Of a stretch of DNA of 64,000 nt, positions 27,555-36,787 are shown one piece after another (positions within the stretch are counted from its first letter, which is position 1; each line of letters begins with the position of its first letter). The notes beneath the pieces are model-generated. The model did not search any database and was not told the DNA's origin. It saw nothing but the letters and a program-made list of their open reading frames with translations. The translations under genes were made by a program, and so were the position numbers. The DNA is taken from contig CACPQA010000007.1 in the NCBI GenBank assembly GCA_902635965.1, positions 1 to 64,000 on the forward strand, written 5' to 3'. The stretch is from an uncultured Bacteroidota bacterium. Lineage in GTDB: Bacteria > Bacteroidota > Bacteroidia > Flavobacteriales > Flavobacteriaceae.

Positions 27555-28508
27555 TTAACTCTTAAAAACTCCCATATTTTCAAATTTCGTTCTCCTGAAA
27601 TTAATTAAATCTTTCGAAGATAGTTTATCAAGTTCTAAAAACGATTTAGTGATTTCATTGCCTACAATTGTAAACATTTTTTGTCTATTTTGATGAGCTC
27701 CACCAAGAGGCTCTTTGATTATCTTGTCGATCAATTTTGATTTTTTCATGTCCTGGGCAGTGAGCTTTAAAGATTCAGCCGCTCTTTCCTTGTACTCCCA
27801 ACTCCTCCACAATATAGATGAACATGATTCAGGAGAAATAACCGAATACCAAGTATTTTCTAACATTAAAATTCTATCACCTATTCCAATTCCTAAAGCA
27901 CCACCAGAAGCTCCTTCTCCGATGATTATGGTAATAATAGGAACTTTTATTGAAAGCATATTAAAAATATTTCTAGCTATAGCCTCGCCCTGCCCTCTTT
28001 CTTCAGCTTCTTGCCCTGGATAAGCACCTGGAGTATCAATTAAACAAATAATAGGAATATTAAATTTTTCGGCTGATTTCATTAACCTTAAAGCTTTTCT
28101 GTATCCTTCAGGATTTGCCATTCCAAAATTTCTATATTTTCGTGTGATAGTATTGTAACCTTTTTGAGTTCCAATAAACATAAAAGTTTGGTACTTGACC
28201 TTTCCTAAACCTCCAATCATAGCTTTATCGTCCTTTACATTTCTGTCTCCATGAAGTTCCAAAAATGAATTTCCACATAAAGCTTTTATGTAATCTAATG
28301 TGTACGGTCTCGATGGGTGTCTAGATAATTGTACTCTTTGCCATGGAGATAAATTACCATATATTTTTTCTTTAGTTTTTTTTAACTTTATTTCCAGTTT
28401 GCTGCACGTGTCGGTGACATCTATATCACTTTCGCTTCCAATTATCTCACACTTAGATAACTGTTCTTGGATTTCTTTTATTGGCAATTCGAAATCTAAA
28501 TATTCCAT
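27555..28508 (-). CDS. accA: acetyl-CoA carboxylase carboxyltransferase alpha subunit
   Basis: AccA is half of the carboxyltransferase that makes malonyl-CoA. The 317-aa protein has [13 protein letters not shown] near residue 61, the [24 protein letters not shown] motif near residue 161 and [15 protein letters not shown] near residue 198. Length is normal. The accD partner is not in the window. A long antisense frame inside it is an artefact. Confidence 0.96.
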   Translation of the reverse strand: MEYLDFELPIKEIQEQLSKCEIIGSESDIDVTDTCSKLEIKLKKTKEKIYGNLSPWQRVQLSRHPSRPYTLDYIKALCGNSFLELHGDRNVKDDKAMIGGLGKVKYQTFMFIGTQKGYNTITRKYRNFGMANPEGYRKALRLMKSAEKFNIPIICLIDTPGAYPGQEAEERGQGEAIARNIFNMLSIKVPIITIIIGEGASGGALGIGIGDRILMLENTWYSVISPESCSSILWRSWEYKERAAESLKLTAQDMKKSKLIDKIIKEPLGGAHQNRQKMFTIVGNEITKSFLELDKLSSKDLINFRRTKFENMGVFKS

Positions 28509-28538
28509 ACTTACAAATTAATTGTAAAATTATAATTT

Positions 28539-29420
28539 TCAGGAGATTTTTTTATGCTTCAACAAAATATTTCCAAAAACACAAAATAATATGACAATAG
28601 ATCCAATGTAAAATTGAATACCCATGTACTCTTTTTCTCCGAAAATTATTAATGAAAAAAAGATTCCATAAACAGGTTCAAGATTTAAAGACATCATCAT
28701 AGTATAAGGTGTTATAAATTTTAGAATATAAGTAGATGCTACAAATGCATACGCAGTACATAATGATCCTAAAATAAAGATATAAATCCACTCTGAAGAT
28801 TTAATTAAATATAGTTTTGAAAACTTATATTCAGATGATATTATGATGGACGAAATTATCAATAAACCAAAAATAAGTTCATAAAAAGAAATTTGGATTG
28901 ATGAATATTTTTGAACCAAATGTCCATTTAAGAGAGAAAATAAAACAGATAACAAAGTACAAATAAGTGATAAAGTGATGGCTAAGTAATTTTCAGACTG
29001 TGTGCCAAAAATAAGTAATAGTCCTAGAACTGCTACTAAGCCGAATAAAAGTTCATAAATTTTAAAAGGTCTTTTATAAAAAATTGGCTCCAAAAAAGAG
29101 GTCATCAAGGATGCTGTTGATAAAATCGATAGGGTTAGCGAAATGGAAGAGATTTTTATTGAATAGAAAAATAAATACCAATGAATTGATATTAGAAAGC
29201 CTCCAAGTAAAAATTTTAAAAAACTAGATGTACTTAGTTTCAGTGAACTAACATTAAAAAAAAATAAATAAATAAAAATTAAAATTGATGCAATCGCTAA
29301 TCTTAGCCAAACAATAAAAATTGGATTAAGATCAATTAAAGCTCCAAAAATTGAAGTGAAACCCCATAAAAAAATCAAAAAATGTAAATGAATTAAACTC
29401 TTGAAATTATTTTTTCGCAT
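28539..29420 (-). CDS. DMT-superfamily transporter (EamA)
   Basis: The 293-aa protein is almost wholly hydrophobic with about ten membrane helices in two EamA halves. The internal duplication is visible, with the second half starting near residue 150. Such proteins export or import small metabolites across the inner membrane; the substrate is not predictable. Its first 14 bases overlap the 3' end of the LptF/LptG-like gene, so the two are co-transcribed. Confidence 0.9.
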   Translation of the reverse strand: MRKNNFKSLIHLHFLIFLWGFTSIFGALIDLNPIFIVWLRLAIASILIFIYLFFFNVSSLKLSTSSFLKFLLGGFLISIHWYLFFYSIKISSISLTLSILSTASLMTSFLEPIFYKRPFKIYELLFGLVAVLGLLLIFGTQSENYLAITLSLICTLLSVLFSLLNGHLVQKYSSIQISFYELIFGLLIISSIIISSEYKFSKLYLIKSSEWIYIFILGSLCTAYAFVASTYILKFITPYTMMMSLNLEPVYGIFFSLIIFGEKEYMGIQFYIGSIVILFCVFGNILLKHKKIS

Positions 29421-30486
29421 ATCTCATTAGATACAATCCCATACCGCCAAAAAATATTATAGGGGACCAAGCAGCCAACGCGGCAGGAAAATTTGACTTA
29501 TTCACTAAAACGACCAATACCTTATCAATAAAAATAAATGAAAAACCCATAAGAATACCCAAAGCGAGATTAATACCCATCCCTCCTCTTCTTCTAACCG
29601 AGGAAACAGACACAGATATAAGAGTAAGAACAAATACAGAAATAGGTAAGCTATATCTTTTGTGTCTAACCAATAAATGTTTATTAATTAGTTTTGATCC
29701 TGACTTAGTTTCAGAATCAATAAATTTATTTAAATCAAATAATGTCAAAGTTTCCGCTTCATAATTTAGGGGTGATAAATCTTGAATGTTAAAATTAAAT
29801 ATGGTATCAATTGATTTTTTTTTAATTAAAATTTCTTCATCCTCATAAATAACCCTCTTCCTATAATTTAAAAGACGAAACACAGAATCAGATTTAATCC
29901 ATCTAATTGATTGTGCCATAATTTTGAATTGTAATTTTTCTTTATCAAAACGTTCAAGAGTAAAATTCATAGCTCTTTCTCTAGTAGGATTGTAACTACT
30001 CACATAGACAAATTCATTTTTTGAGATTTGTTTAAATACTCTAGATGTATTTCTAATTTCTGTTTTTTTATTAAGATACTTGTAATTAAATTCATTAAAT
30101 CCTCTACTTGCTTTAGGAACAATAAACATCCCTAAATAAAATGACATGCTGGCAACCAATAGAGAAGAAAAAAAGTATGGTCTAAGAAACCTTGAAAACG
30201 ATACTCCTGAGCTTAATATTGAAATAATTTCCGTATTATTTGCTAATTTCGATGTAAACCATATTACAGATAAAAATAATAGAATAGGGAAAAGTAAATT
30301 TCCAAAATACCACGTAAAATCGAAGTAATAACTAATAATTTCAGAAAACGGTATCTCATTTTCCTTAAACTTATCTATCCTCTCAGCCACATCAACCATA
30401 ATACCTATTGGTATAAATAAAAAAAGAGAAACAAAAAAAGTTGTTAAATATTTTTTGATTATATAAGTATCTAAAATTTTAAGCAT
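29407..30486 (-). CDS. LptF/LptG family lipopolysaccharide export permease
   Basis: This 359-aa inner-membrane permease has the family layout: three N-terminal helices, a periplasmic beta-jellyroll region (about 110-270) and three C-terminal helices. The start MLKILDTYIIKKYL is the characteristic LptF/LptG opening. Together with LptB it moves lipopolysaccharide to the outer membrane. Which of the two it is cannot be decided from this sequence. It starts right after the tgt stop (tgt ends at 30487). Confidence 0.9.
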   Translation of the reverse strand: MLKILDTYIIKKYLTTFFVSLFLFIPIGIMVDVAERIDKFKENEIPFSEIISYYFDFTWYFGNLLFPILLFLSVIWFTSKLANNTEIISILSSGVSFSRFLRPYFFSSLLVASMSFYLGMFIVPKASRGFNEFNYKYLNKKTEIRNTSRVFKQISKNEFVYVSSYNPTRERAMNFTLERFDKEKLQFKIMAQSIRWIKSDSVFRLLNYRKRVIYEDEEILIKKKSIDTIFNFNIQDLSPLNYEAETLTLFDLNKFIDSETKSGSKLINKHLLVRHKRYSLPISVFVLTLISVSVSSVRRRGGMGINLALGILMGFSFIFIDKVLVVLVNKSNFPAALAAWSPIIFFGGMGLYLMRYAKK

Positions 30487-31617
30487 CTAAATCTTAGTAT
30501 TTAATGTCTTTAATATTGCATTTTTCCATAATGAGAAATCCCCATTTAGTATTTTCTGCCTTGCAGTTTTTAATAGATTTTTATAAAAATTCAGGTTATG
30601 TATGGCAGCAATCTGTCCACCAAGAGTTTCATTTGCCATAAAAAGGTGTCTGAGATACGCTTTAGAATACTGATTCTCTGATTTTTTATTATCCTCAGTT
30701 TGAATTTTTGAATGATCATTTTCCCATTTCTTGTTTTTAATGTTAATAATTCCGTCATAGGTAAATAGCATCCCGTTCCTTCCATTTCTAGTAGGAATTA
30801 CACAATCAAACATATCAATTCCGTTTGAAATATTTTCTAATAAATTTACAGGTGTACCAACTCCCATTAAATATCTTGGTTTGTCGGATGGCAGAATTGC
30901 ACAAACCAAATCCGTAACTTTGTACATTTCTTCATTTGGTTCTCCCACAGACAATCCACCAACCGCGTATCCTTTGGCAAATTTATTCAAAACAAAATTC
31001 GTTGACTCTTTTCTTAAATCGTTAAAAACTCCTCCTTGAATGATTGGAAATAAAATTTGTTTTTTTTCGAATAAAAAAGGGGTGTTTTTATGCATTTCCA
31101 TACATCTATCTAGCCACCTGTGCGTAAGCTGCATTGAGCTTTTCACGTATTCAAATTTTGATGGATATGGAGGACATTCATCAAAAGCCATGATTATATC
31201 TGCTCCAATTTCCCTTTGTATTTTTATCACCGACTCAGGAGTTAACAGATGTTGTCTTCCATCTATATGTGAATTGAATAAGACGCCTCTTTCTGTAATT
31301 TTTCTTTTATTAGATAATGAGTAGACTTGGTACCCTCCAGAATCTGTTAGAATTATTCTATCCCAATTCATAAATTTATGAATCCCCCCCGCATTTTTAA
31401 TTACATTAGTGCCAGGCCTTAAAAATAGGTGATACGTATTGGACAAAATAATTTTGGAATCAATTTGTTCCTTCAATATTTTTTGATCAATACCTTTGAC
31501 TGATGCTTGTGTACCAACAGGCATGAAGATAGGTGTTTCTATTTTTCCAACTGAAGAATTAAAAATACCTGCTCGAGCATTAGAACGAATATCTTTTTTG
31601 ATTAATTTAAATTCCAT
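30487..31617 (-). CDS. tgt: tRNA-guanine transglycosylase, zinc cysteines missing
   Basis: Tgt swaps G34 of certain tRNAs for preQ1 in queuosine synthesis. Catalytic aspartates are kept: Asp92 in TDSGGYQVYSL and Asp271 in MFDCVIPTRNGRNG, with GGLSVGE at 220-226. The bacterial zinc site C-x-C-x2-C normally lies between the KKW and KAYLRHL segments; here residues 301-317 contain no Cys, while the His340 ligand position in AAIHNL remains. I believe other flavobacterial homologues share this loss. Length (376 aa) is normal. It precedes the LptF/LptG and EamA genes in one operon. Confidence 0.95.
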   Translation of the reverse strand: MEFKLIKKDIRSNARAGIFNSSVGKIETPIFMPVGTQASVKGIDQKILKEQIDSKIILSNTYHLFLRPGTNVIKNAGGIHKFMNWDRIILTDSGGYQVYSLSNKRKITERGVLFNSHIDGRQHLLTPESVIKIQREIGADIIMAFDECPPYPSKFEYVKSSMQLTHRWLDRCMEMHKNTPFLFEKKQILFPIIQGGVFNDLRKESTNFVLNKFAKGYAVGGLSVGEPNEEMYKVTDLVCAILPSDKPRYLMGVGTPVNLLENISNGIDMFDCVIPTRNGRNGMLFTYDGIINIKNKKWENDHSKIQTEDNKKSENQYSKAYLRHLFMANETLGGQIAAIHNLNFYKNLLKTARQKILNGDFSLWKNAILKTLNTKI

Positions 31618-31743
31618 ATTTTTCCGGAAACCTTAGTACTTTAAAAATAATGAACAAAAATTGTTCGTAATCTTTTCAAAATAGATGGTCATTGGTTAAA
31701 TGAATTTAATCTAAAAAATTAAATTTACAATACAAAAATAAAT

Positions 31744-32589
31744 ATGTCAAGAATAGTTCATCTCGAAAAACTAACTCAGCAGGTTAGACGAGATATTTTA
31801 AGGATGGTTCACTCTGTTAATTCTGGGCATCCTGGGGGATCACTTGGTTGTGCAGAATTTTTTGTTGCTCTTTACAATGAAGTTTTAGATTTAAATGACA
31901 AATTTGACATGAATGGTAGAAACGAAGATTTATTTTTTTTGTCAAATGGACATATTTCACCTGTTTTTTATAGTGTGTTAGCTAGGAGAGGATACTTTCC
32001 TATTAATGAACTTGATACTTTTAGAAAATTAAATTCGAGATTGCAAGGACACCCAACAACACATGAAAAACTTCCTGGTATAAGAATTGCCTCTGGTTCT
32101 CTTGGACAAGGAATATCAGTAGCAATAGGAAGTGCATTATCTAAAAAATTAAATAAAGATTGTAAACTTGTTTATGTGATGGTTGGGGATGGTGAACTTC
32201 AAGAGGGTCAGAATTGGGAAGCCATAATGTTTGCCGCTGCAAAAAAAATTGATAATTTAATTTTGTGTGTTGATTTGAATGGTAAACAAATTGATGGATC
32301 TACAAATGATGTTTTACCCATGGGAAATTTAAAAATTAAATTCGAGGCATTTGGATGGAAAGTTATAATGATTGAAAAGGGTAATAATCTCAAATCAATT
32401 ATTAAAAAATTGAATCAAGCAAAAAAAGAAACAAATAAAAATTTGCCGGTTTGCTTACTTATAAAAACTGAAATGGGAAATGGTGTTGATTTTATGATGA
32501 ATACTCATGAATGGCATGGTGTAGCTCCAAACGATGAACAACTTAAGGCTGCTTTATCACAGAATCCAGAGACATTTGGTGATTACTAA
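31744..32589 (+). CDS. transketolase, N-terminal subunit
   Basis: Transketolase moves two-carbon units in the pentose phosphate pathway. In this organism it is split; this 281-aa part holds the thiamine diphosphate-binding half: HSVNSGHPGGSLGCAEF near residue 23, GSLGQGISVAIG and the GDGELQEGQNWEA motif near residue 146. The C-terminal subunit follows 9 bases later. Split transketolases are common in Bacteroidota. The promoter lies in the 126-base divergent gap to tgt. Confidence 0.95.
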   Translation: MSRIVHLEKLTQQVRRDILRMVHSVNSGHPGGSLGCAEFFVALYNEVLDLNDKFDMNGRNEDLFFLSNGHISPVFYSVLARRGYFPINELDTFRKLNSRLQGHPTTHEKLPGIRIASGSLGQGISVAIGSALSKKLNKDCKLVYVMVGDGELQEGQNWEAIMFAAAKKIDNLILCVDLNGKQIDGSTNDVLPMGNLKIKFEAFGWKVIMIEKGNNLKSIIKKLNQAKKETNKNLPVCLLIKTEMGNGVDFMMNTHEWHGVAPNDEQLKAALSQNPETFGDY

Positions 32590-32598
32590 AATAATTAA

Positions 32599-33552
32599 AT
32601 GAGGAAATTTACTTACACAGAATTAAAGGATACAAGATCTGGATTTGGTGACGGACTTACAGAATTGGGAAGAAAAAATAAAAATGTCGTCGCATTATGT
32701 GCAGATCTGACAGGTTCTTTAAAAATGAATCAATTTAAAAAAGAAAATCCTAATAGATTTTTTCAAGTTGGAATTGCAGAAGCTAATATGATGGGTATTG
32801 CAGCAGGACTCACAATTGGTGGTAAAATACCTTTCACAGGGACATTTGCAAATTTTTCTACTGGAAGAGTTTATGATCAAATTAGACAGTCAATTGCATA
32901 TTCAGGAAAAAATGTAAAAATTTGCGCCTCACACGCAGGATTAACTTTAGGAGAAGACGGAGCAACGCATCAAATACTTGAGGATATTGGTCTAATGAAA
33001 ATGTTACCTGGGATGACTGTAATAAATACTTGTGATTACAACCAAACTAAATTAGCAACAATTAAAATAGCTGATTATCAGGGCCCTGTTTATCTAAGGT
33101 TTGGAAGACCTAAAGTACCAAATTTTACAAAAATAGATGAAAAATTTGATATTGGTAAAGGAATTCTATTAAGTGAGGGGAAAGATGTTACCATTGTTGC
33201 AACCGGCCACTTAGTTTGGGAATCACTCTTGGCTAGAGAAAAGCTTAGTAATTTGGGTATTTCAGCGGAGATTATAAATATCCACACTATTAAACCAATT
33301 GATGAAGCAATAATTCTAAATTCAATAAAAAAAAGTCGTTGCCTTGTAACGGCAGAGGAACATAATTATTTAGGAGGACTAGGAGAAAGTATTTCTAGAG
33401 TTTTAACAAAAAATGACCCTGTGCCTCAAGAATTTGTTGCTACTAATGATACTTTTGGTGAATCTGGATCCCCATCAAAGTTGATGGATAAATATGGTTT
33501 AAATTCTAAAGCAATTATAAGTGCTGTAGAGAAAGTTTTATCAAGAAAGTGA
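32599..33552 (+). CDS. transketolase, C-terminal subunit
   Basis: This 317-aa protein is the pyrimidine-binding and C-terminal part of the split transketolase. The N-terminal region has the TRSGFGDGLTELG and FQVGIAEANMMGIAAGL motifs, including the catalytic Glu in GIAEA. It works as a complex with the preceding subunit. Its stop overlaps the start of the next gene by four bases. Confidence 0.95.
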   Translation: MRKFTYTELKDTRSGFGDGLTELGRKNKNVVALCADLTGSLKMNQFKKENPNRFFQVGIAEANMMGIAAGLTIGGKIPFTGTFANFSTGRVYDQIRQSIAYSGKNVKICASHAGLTLGEDGATHQILEDIGLMKMLPGMTVINTCDYNQTKLATIKIADYQGPVYLRFGRPKVPNFTKIDEKFDIGKGILLSEGKDVTIVATGHLVWESLLAREKLSNLGISAEIINIHTIKPIDEAIILNSIKKSRCLVTAEEHNYLGGLGESISRVLTKNDPVPQEFVATNDTFGESGSPSKLMDKYGLNSKAIISAVEKVLSRK

Positions 33553-34166
33553 AAAAAAATTGTTCGCTAATTTTTTTATTTATTCTATTCATTAACTTGA
33601 CTACCAACAAATTACACTGCCAGCTTAATTATGGGATAAAGATCGGTGCTAACTTTGATAATTTTGGAGAAACAAAAAGTACAAGCTCCTTTAAAAATCA
33701 GATTAATACAAACTCTATTGCAAGCGCTCATTTGGGAATGTTTGTACAATTAAAAATGGTTGACTTTTTCATAAGACCAGAATTACAAATAAGTCAAAAT
33801 AAATCAGATCTTCAGTCTTTGGATAAGATAGAGATCAATAAAATAGAAATACCAATTTTAGTCGGATACAATTTTTTAGGTCCTTTATCGATTTTTACAG
33901 GTCCTATTTTTCAGAACATAATTTCAATTAATAGCGAATCATTGAATTTTGGTGATTACACAAATAACCTTACAATGGGACTTCAAATTGGATTAAGGGT
34001 TGAGATGGGAAAATTTGGATTAGGTTTCCGATTTGAAAGGGGATTTACTGATAACGAAATTGAAATTTTAGACGACAATAACATTGACATTATGGCTTAT
34101 TCAGATATAAGACCAAAATTATGGTCAATTAGCTTAACATATAATCTTAGAAAGAAAAAATTATAA
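33549..34166 (+). CDS. outer-membrane beta-barrel protein, PorT-like
   Basis: The 205-aa product has a signal peptide (1-25, ending LHCQ) and alternating amphipathic strands ending in an aromatic-rich strand (SISLTYNLRKKKL), typical of small outer-membrane barrels. The GIKIGANFDNF start after the signal is common to the porin/PorT family in Bacteroidota. The exact role is unknown. It overlaps the transketolase stop by four bases, and is convergent with the FKBP gene four bases away. Confidence 0.8.
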   Translation: MKKNCSLIFLFILFINLTTNKLHCQLNYGIKIGANFDNFGETKSTSSFKNQINTNSIASAHLGMFVQLKMVDFFIRPELQISQNKSDLQSLDKIEINKIEIPILVGYNFLGPLSIFTGPIFQNIISINSESLNFGDYTNNLTMGLQIGLRVEMGKFGLGFRFERGFTDNEIEILDDNNIDIMAYSDIRPKLWSISLTYNLRKKKL

Positions 34167-34170
34167 ATTA

Positions 34171-35094
34171 CTACGTGTTTTTGTCAAGATAATTTGGGAT
34201 TCCATCATTGTTTGAGTCATCTGGTAAATTGTCTGGGTCATTTCCATCTAACTCATCTTTAGTTAATATTCCGTCTCCATCGTCATCTTCATCGTACATA
34301 TTAATCACTCCGTCTTCATCTGTATCATCATTATAAGGATTACCGTCTTTGTTAGGGTCCTCATTGATTGATAAAACACCATCACCATCATGATCAGATT
34401 TATTTATAGTAAATACAGAAATCTCAAAGATCAATGGAGAATAAGTTGGAATACTTGTCTGAGCACTATTAAAATATCCTAATCCTGAGGGCATAAATAT
34501 CAATCCTCTACCAAATTTATCAAAGTCAACAGTTCCATCCTCTCTTTGAAAAAAAATTCCAGGTGAAAAATATTGTAATCCATATCTGAAACCTCTAATT
34601 ACATTAGCCGTATCAAACCAAACTGGATTCGATTTTTTGTCAAACTCAATTCCATTTAATAATTTACCTTTGTATGAAAGGTATACTGAATCGACTATGC
34701 TGGGTCTATCGTTTGTTCTAATTCCTTCTTTGACAATTATATGATATAATTTGTGGTCTATAATTTCTCCTGCGTTAGATATTAAAGGAACGGTGGTTTG
34801 GATAGCAAAATCATACAACGATTTGAGATTAGAATTATCGGAAGTTATTGTGTCAATAACAATTTCTTTATCATCCTCTGATGTTGTGTTAAAATCATAA
34901 TAATTAAAGTAGTGTGTTTTTAAGTACTGGGTGATTAGTTGGTCATCATCTAATGACTGTTCTAGGTAATCTCTTGGCGGTTCAGCATCTTCTTCATCGT
35001 CAGGTCTACAAGACACACTAATTAAAATTAAGAGAAATAAATAATAGAATTTAACACTATTATAAATACAATGTTCAATTTTTAATTTGATCAT
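34171..35094 (-). CDS. FKBP-type peptidyl-prolyl isomerase lipoprotein with calcium-binding repeats
   Basis: The 307-aa protein has a signal with Cys29 (ISVSC) and then an acidic linker. The FKBP domain (about 120-230) includes DSVYLSYKGKLLNGIEFD and VIRGFRYGLQYFSPG. The C-terminal 75 residues are repeats of the DxDxDG type (DHDGDGVLS, DTDEDGVINMYDEDDDGDG, DSNNDGIPNYLD), like thrombospondin type 3 repeats that bind calcium. It probably faces the periplasm or the cell surface. TAAATTTG at 35118-35111 may be its -7 box. Confidence 0.88.
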   Translation of the reverse strand: MIKLKIEHCIYNSVKFYYLFLLILISVSCRPDDEEDAEPPRDYLEQSLDDDQLITQYLKTHYFNYYDFNTTSEDDKEIVIDTITSDNSNLKSLYDFAIQTTVPLISNAGEIIDHKLYHIIVKEGIRTNDRPSIVDSVYLSYKGKLLNGIEFDKKSNPVWFDTANVIRGFRYGLQYFSPGIFFQREDGTVDFDKFGRGLIFMPSGLGYFNSAQTSIPTYSPLIFEISVFTINKSDHDGDGVLSINEDPNKDGNPYNDDTDEDGVINMYDEDDDGDGILTKDELDGNDPDNLPDDSNNDGIPNYLDKNT

Positions 35095-35110
35095 TTATGT
35101 TTAATTTACA

Positions 35111-35118
35111 CAAATTTA
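35111..35118 (-). promoter_or_regulatory. possible -7 box for the FKBP gene
   Basis: Minus-strand TAAATTTG matches TAnnTTTG and lies 17 bases before the FKBP start codon. No TTG is found at the expected -33 position, so support is limited to this one element. Confidence 0.3.
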
Positions 35119-35134
35119 ATATTAATTTATAAAA

Positions 35135-35485
35135 TTGAGAATTGACTCATACATATGGAAAGTTAGATATTTTGGTTCTAGAAACAAGGCAACAATAGCT
35201 TGTAAAAGCGGAAATGTGAAAGTGAACGGAAAAAAAGTAAAAGCATCCCATGAAGTGTTAGTTAATGATATAATAGAAATTAAAAAAAAGGATAAGATTG
35301 ATAAATTTAAGGCTCTTGATTTTCCAAAATCAAGAGTAGGCAATAAATTGGTTGATATTTACAGGCTAAAAAAAGAGATTAATACTAAAAATATATTGCA
35401 TACTAAATTAAATAATTCAAGAAAAAAAGGTGAGGGAAGGCCCACAAAAAAAGAAAGAAGAAATCTTGATAAATTTTTAACTTAA
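35135..35485 (+). CDS. S4-domain RNA-binding protein, Hsp15-like
   Basis: This 116-aa protein has an N-terminal S4 domain: RIDSYIWKVRYFGSRNKATIACKSGNVKVNGKKVKAS, and a basic tail with KGEGRPTKKERRNLDKF. Relatives such as Hsp15 bind free 50S subunits with stalled nascent chains. The start is a TTG at 35135; the next ATG in frame would remove the domain's first helix. It precedes the phosphoribosyltransferase gene by 14 bases. Confidence 0.88.
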   Translation: MRIDSYIWKVRYFGSRNKATIACKSGNVKVNGKKVKASHEVLVNDIIEIKKKDKIDKFKALDFPKSRVGNKLVDIYRLKKEINTKNILHTKLNNSRKKGEGRPTKKERRNLDKFLT

Positions 35486-35499
35486 ATTAAGAAAAGAAT

Positions 35500-36003
35500 A
35501 TGCTAAAAGACGAAAATTTGATTTTTGACGAAAGAAAAATTAAATATTGCACTAAAAGAATTGCCTACCAAATATTTGAATCTAATATAAAAAATGATGA
35601 AATTTTTCTGGTTGGAATTTCTGAAAATGGTTCTGTTTTTGCGAGAGAAATAGAAAGGATATTAAATAGTATATGTAAATTAAAAGTTATAACCTTAAGA
35701 TTGGAGATAGATAAAAAGAATCCTCAAAATAAAATTTCTTTTGAATATGGAGTTAAAAAATTAGAAAATAAAAGTATAGTAATTGTTGATGACGTTCTGA
35801 ATACTGGGTTCATTCTTGCATATTCATTAAAGTTTCTTTTAACGGCTTATTTGAAACAAATAAAAATAGCTGTTTTGGTAAATAGAGAACATAATAAATT
35901 TCCAATTAAAGCAGATTACAAAGGAATATCTCTCTCCACTTCTGTCAATGAGACTGTTAAGGTTAATTTAAATGGAAAAAATAAAGGTATATACTTAGTC
36001 TAG
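35500..36003 (+). CDS. phosphoribosyltransferase, PyrR-like
   Basis: The 167-aa protein has the type I phosphoribosyltransferase fold with the PRPP-binding loop VIVDDVLNTGFIL near residue 91. The N-terminal KRIAYQIFESN and the VGISENGSVFAREI segments match PyrR-like proteins, which bind UMP or transfer ribose phosphate to uracil. Its function is not decided by sequence. Its last nine bases overlap the convergent shikimate kinase gene. Confidence 0.85.
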   Translation: MLKDENLIFDERKIKYCTKRIAYQIFESNIKNDEIFLVGISENGSVFAREIERILNSICKLKVITLRLEIDKKNPQNKISFEYGVKKLENKSIVIVDDVLNTGFILAYSLKFLLTAYLKQIKIAVLVNREHNKFPIKADYKGISLSTSVNETVKVNLNGKNKGIYLV

Positions 36004-36516
36004 TGAAAGTAAAATTTCTCCTATTATTTCAGGAATTGATTTATTGTCAACACTAATTTTAATACTTGCTTTTTCATAAAATAAAGACCTTTCAAAAAGG
36101 TGTTTTGAAATAAATTCTTTTAAATCAATTTTATTTTTTACGTGCGAAATTAATGGTCTTGTTTGACTATTGTTATATAATTTATTAACAAGATTGTCCA
36201 CACTTGCATGAAAATATATGGACTGGTGAGACGAGTTTACTATATCATTCATATTTGTAAAATAGCAAGGTGCACCTCCCCCTAAAGAAATAATTTTTGG
36301 AATCGAAGAATTTATTAATTCAAGTAAAACTTTTCTTTCAATTTGACGAAAATATAACTCACCTTTTAATTCAAATATTTTACGAATTGATTTATTTTCA
36401 TATTCCTCAATTTTTTTATCTAAATCAAGAAAAGGGTAGTTTACCTGAGATGCAAGTGCCTTACCAAGAATAGTTTTACCACAACCCATATATCCTAAAA
36501 GAAAAACAGTGTTCAA
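35995..36516 (-). CDS. aroK: shikimate kinase
   Basis: AroK phosphorylates shikimate in the aromatic amino acid pathway. The 173-aa protein has Walker A in GYMGCGKTILGKALA near residues 8-22, the substrate-binding DLD near residue 32 and LGGGAPCYF near residue 77. Length is normal. It is single-gene and convergent with the phosphoribosyltransferase gene. Upstream is the promoter region of the tRNA cluster. Confidence 0.94.
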   Translation of the reverse strand: MNTVFLLGYMGCGKTILGKALASQVNYPFLDLDKKIEEYENKSIRKIFELKGELYFRQIERKVLLELINSSIPKIISLGGGAPCYFTNMNDIVNSSHQSIYFHASVDNLVNKLYNNSQTRPLISHVKNKIDLKEFISKHLFERSLFYEKASIKISVDNKSIPEIIGEILLSLD

Positions 36517-36576
36517 AATGAAATAAATTGATTATAAATTTAATCATTAACACAATGGTTTATAAATTTTTGCGTG

Positions 36577-36584
36577 TATATTTG
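36577..36584 (+). promoter_or_regulatory. -7 box of the tRNA cluster promoter
   Basis: TATATTTG matches the TAnnTTTG element. It lies 18 bases before the first tRNA gene, a fitting distance for a short tRNA leader. I find no TTG at the matching -33 position. Confidence 0.5.
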
Positions 36585-36602
36585 CGAGCTTAAATATAAA
36601 TT

Positions 36603-36675
36603 GATTTGGTAGCTCAGTTGGTAGAGCATCTCCCTTTTAAGGAGAGGGTCCTGGGTTCGAGCCCCAGCCAAATCA
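36603..36675 (+). tRNA. tRNA-Lys (TTT), copy 1
   Basis: All arms pair: acceptor GATTTGG with CCAAATC, D stem GCTC/GAGC, anticodon stem TCTCC/GGAGA with loop CTTTTAA giving anticodon TTT, and T arm CTGGG/CCCAG around TTCGAGC. The discriminator is A. CCA is not encoded. It is followed by a near-identical copy 31 bases later. Confidence 0.97.
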
Positions 36676-36706
36676 CATTTTTATACTATTTTTAACAAAG
36701 ATTTGA

Positions 36707-36779
36707 GACTTGGTAGCTCAGTTGGTAGAGCATCTCCCTTTTAAGGAGAGGGTCCTGGGTTCGAGCCCCAGCCAAGTCA
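36707..36779 (+). tRNA. tRNA-Lys (TTT), copy 2
   Basis: The sequence equals copy 1 except at one base pair of the acceptor stem: GACTTGG/CCAAGTC in place of GATTTGG/CCAAATC, so a T-A pair became a C-G pair. Anticodon TTT and discriminator A are the same. CCA is not encoded. Confidence 0.97.
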
Positions 36780-36787
36780 CTTTTGAT

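Noticed and set aside
31621-31630. Perfect 10-base palindrome TTTCCGGAAA just upstream of tgt
   Set aside because: No second copy or recognised operator; too short to support a feature.
31652-31666. Inverted repeat GAACAA-AAA-TTGTTC in the tgt/transketolase gap
   Set aside because: It is short and AT-rich, and no regulator is known to bind it; chance cannot be excluded.
31744-33552. Transketolase in two pieces as a broken gene
   Set aside because: Both parts have proper starts and stops and complete domains; split transketolase is normal in this phylum.
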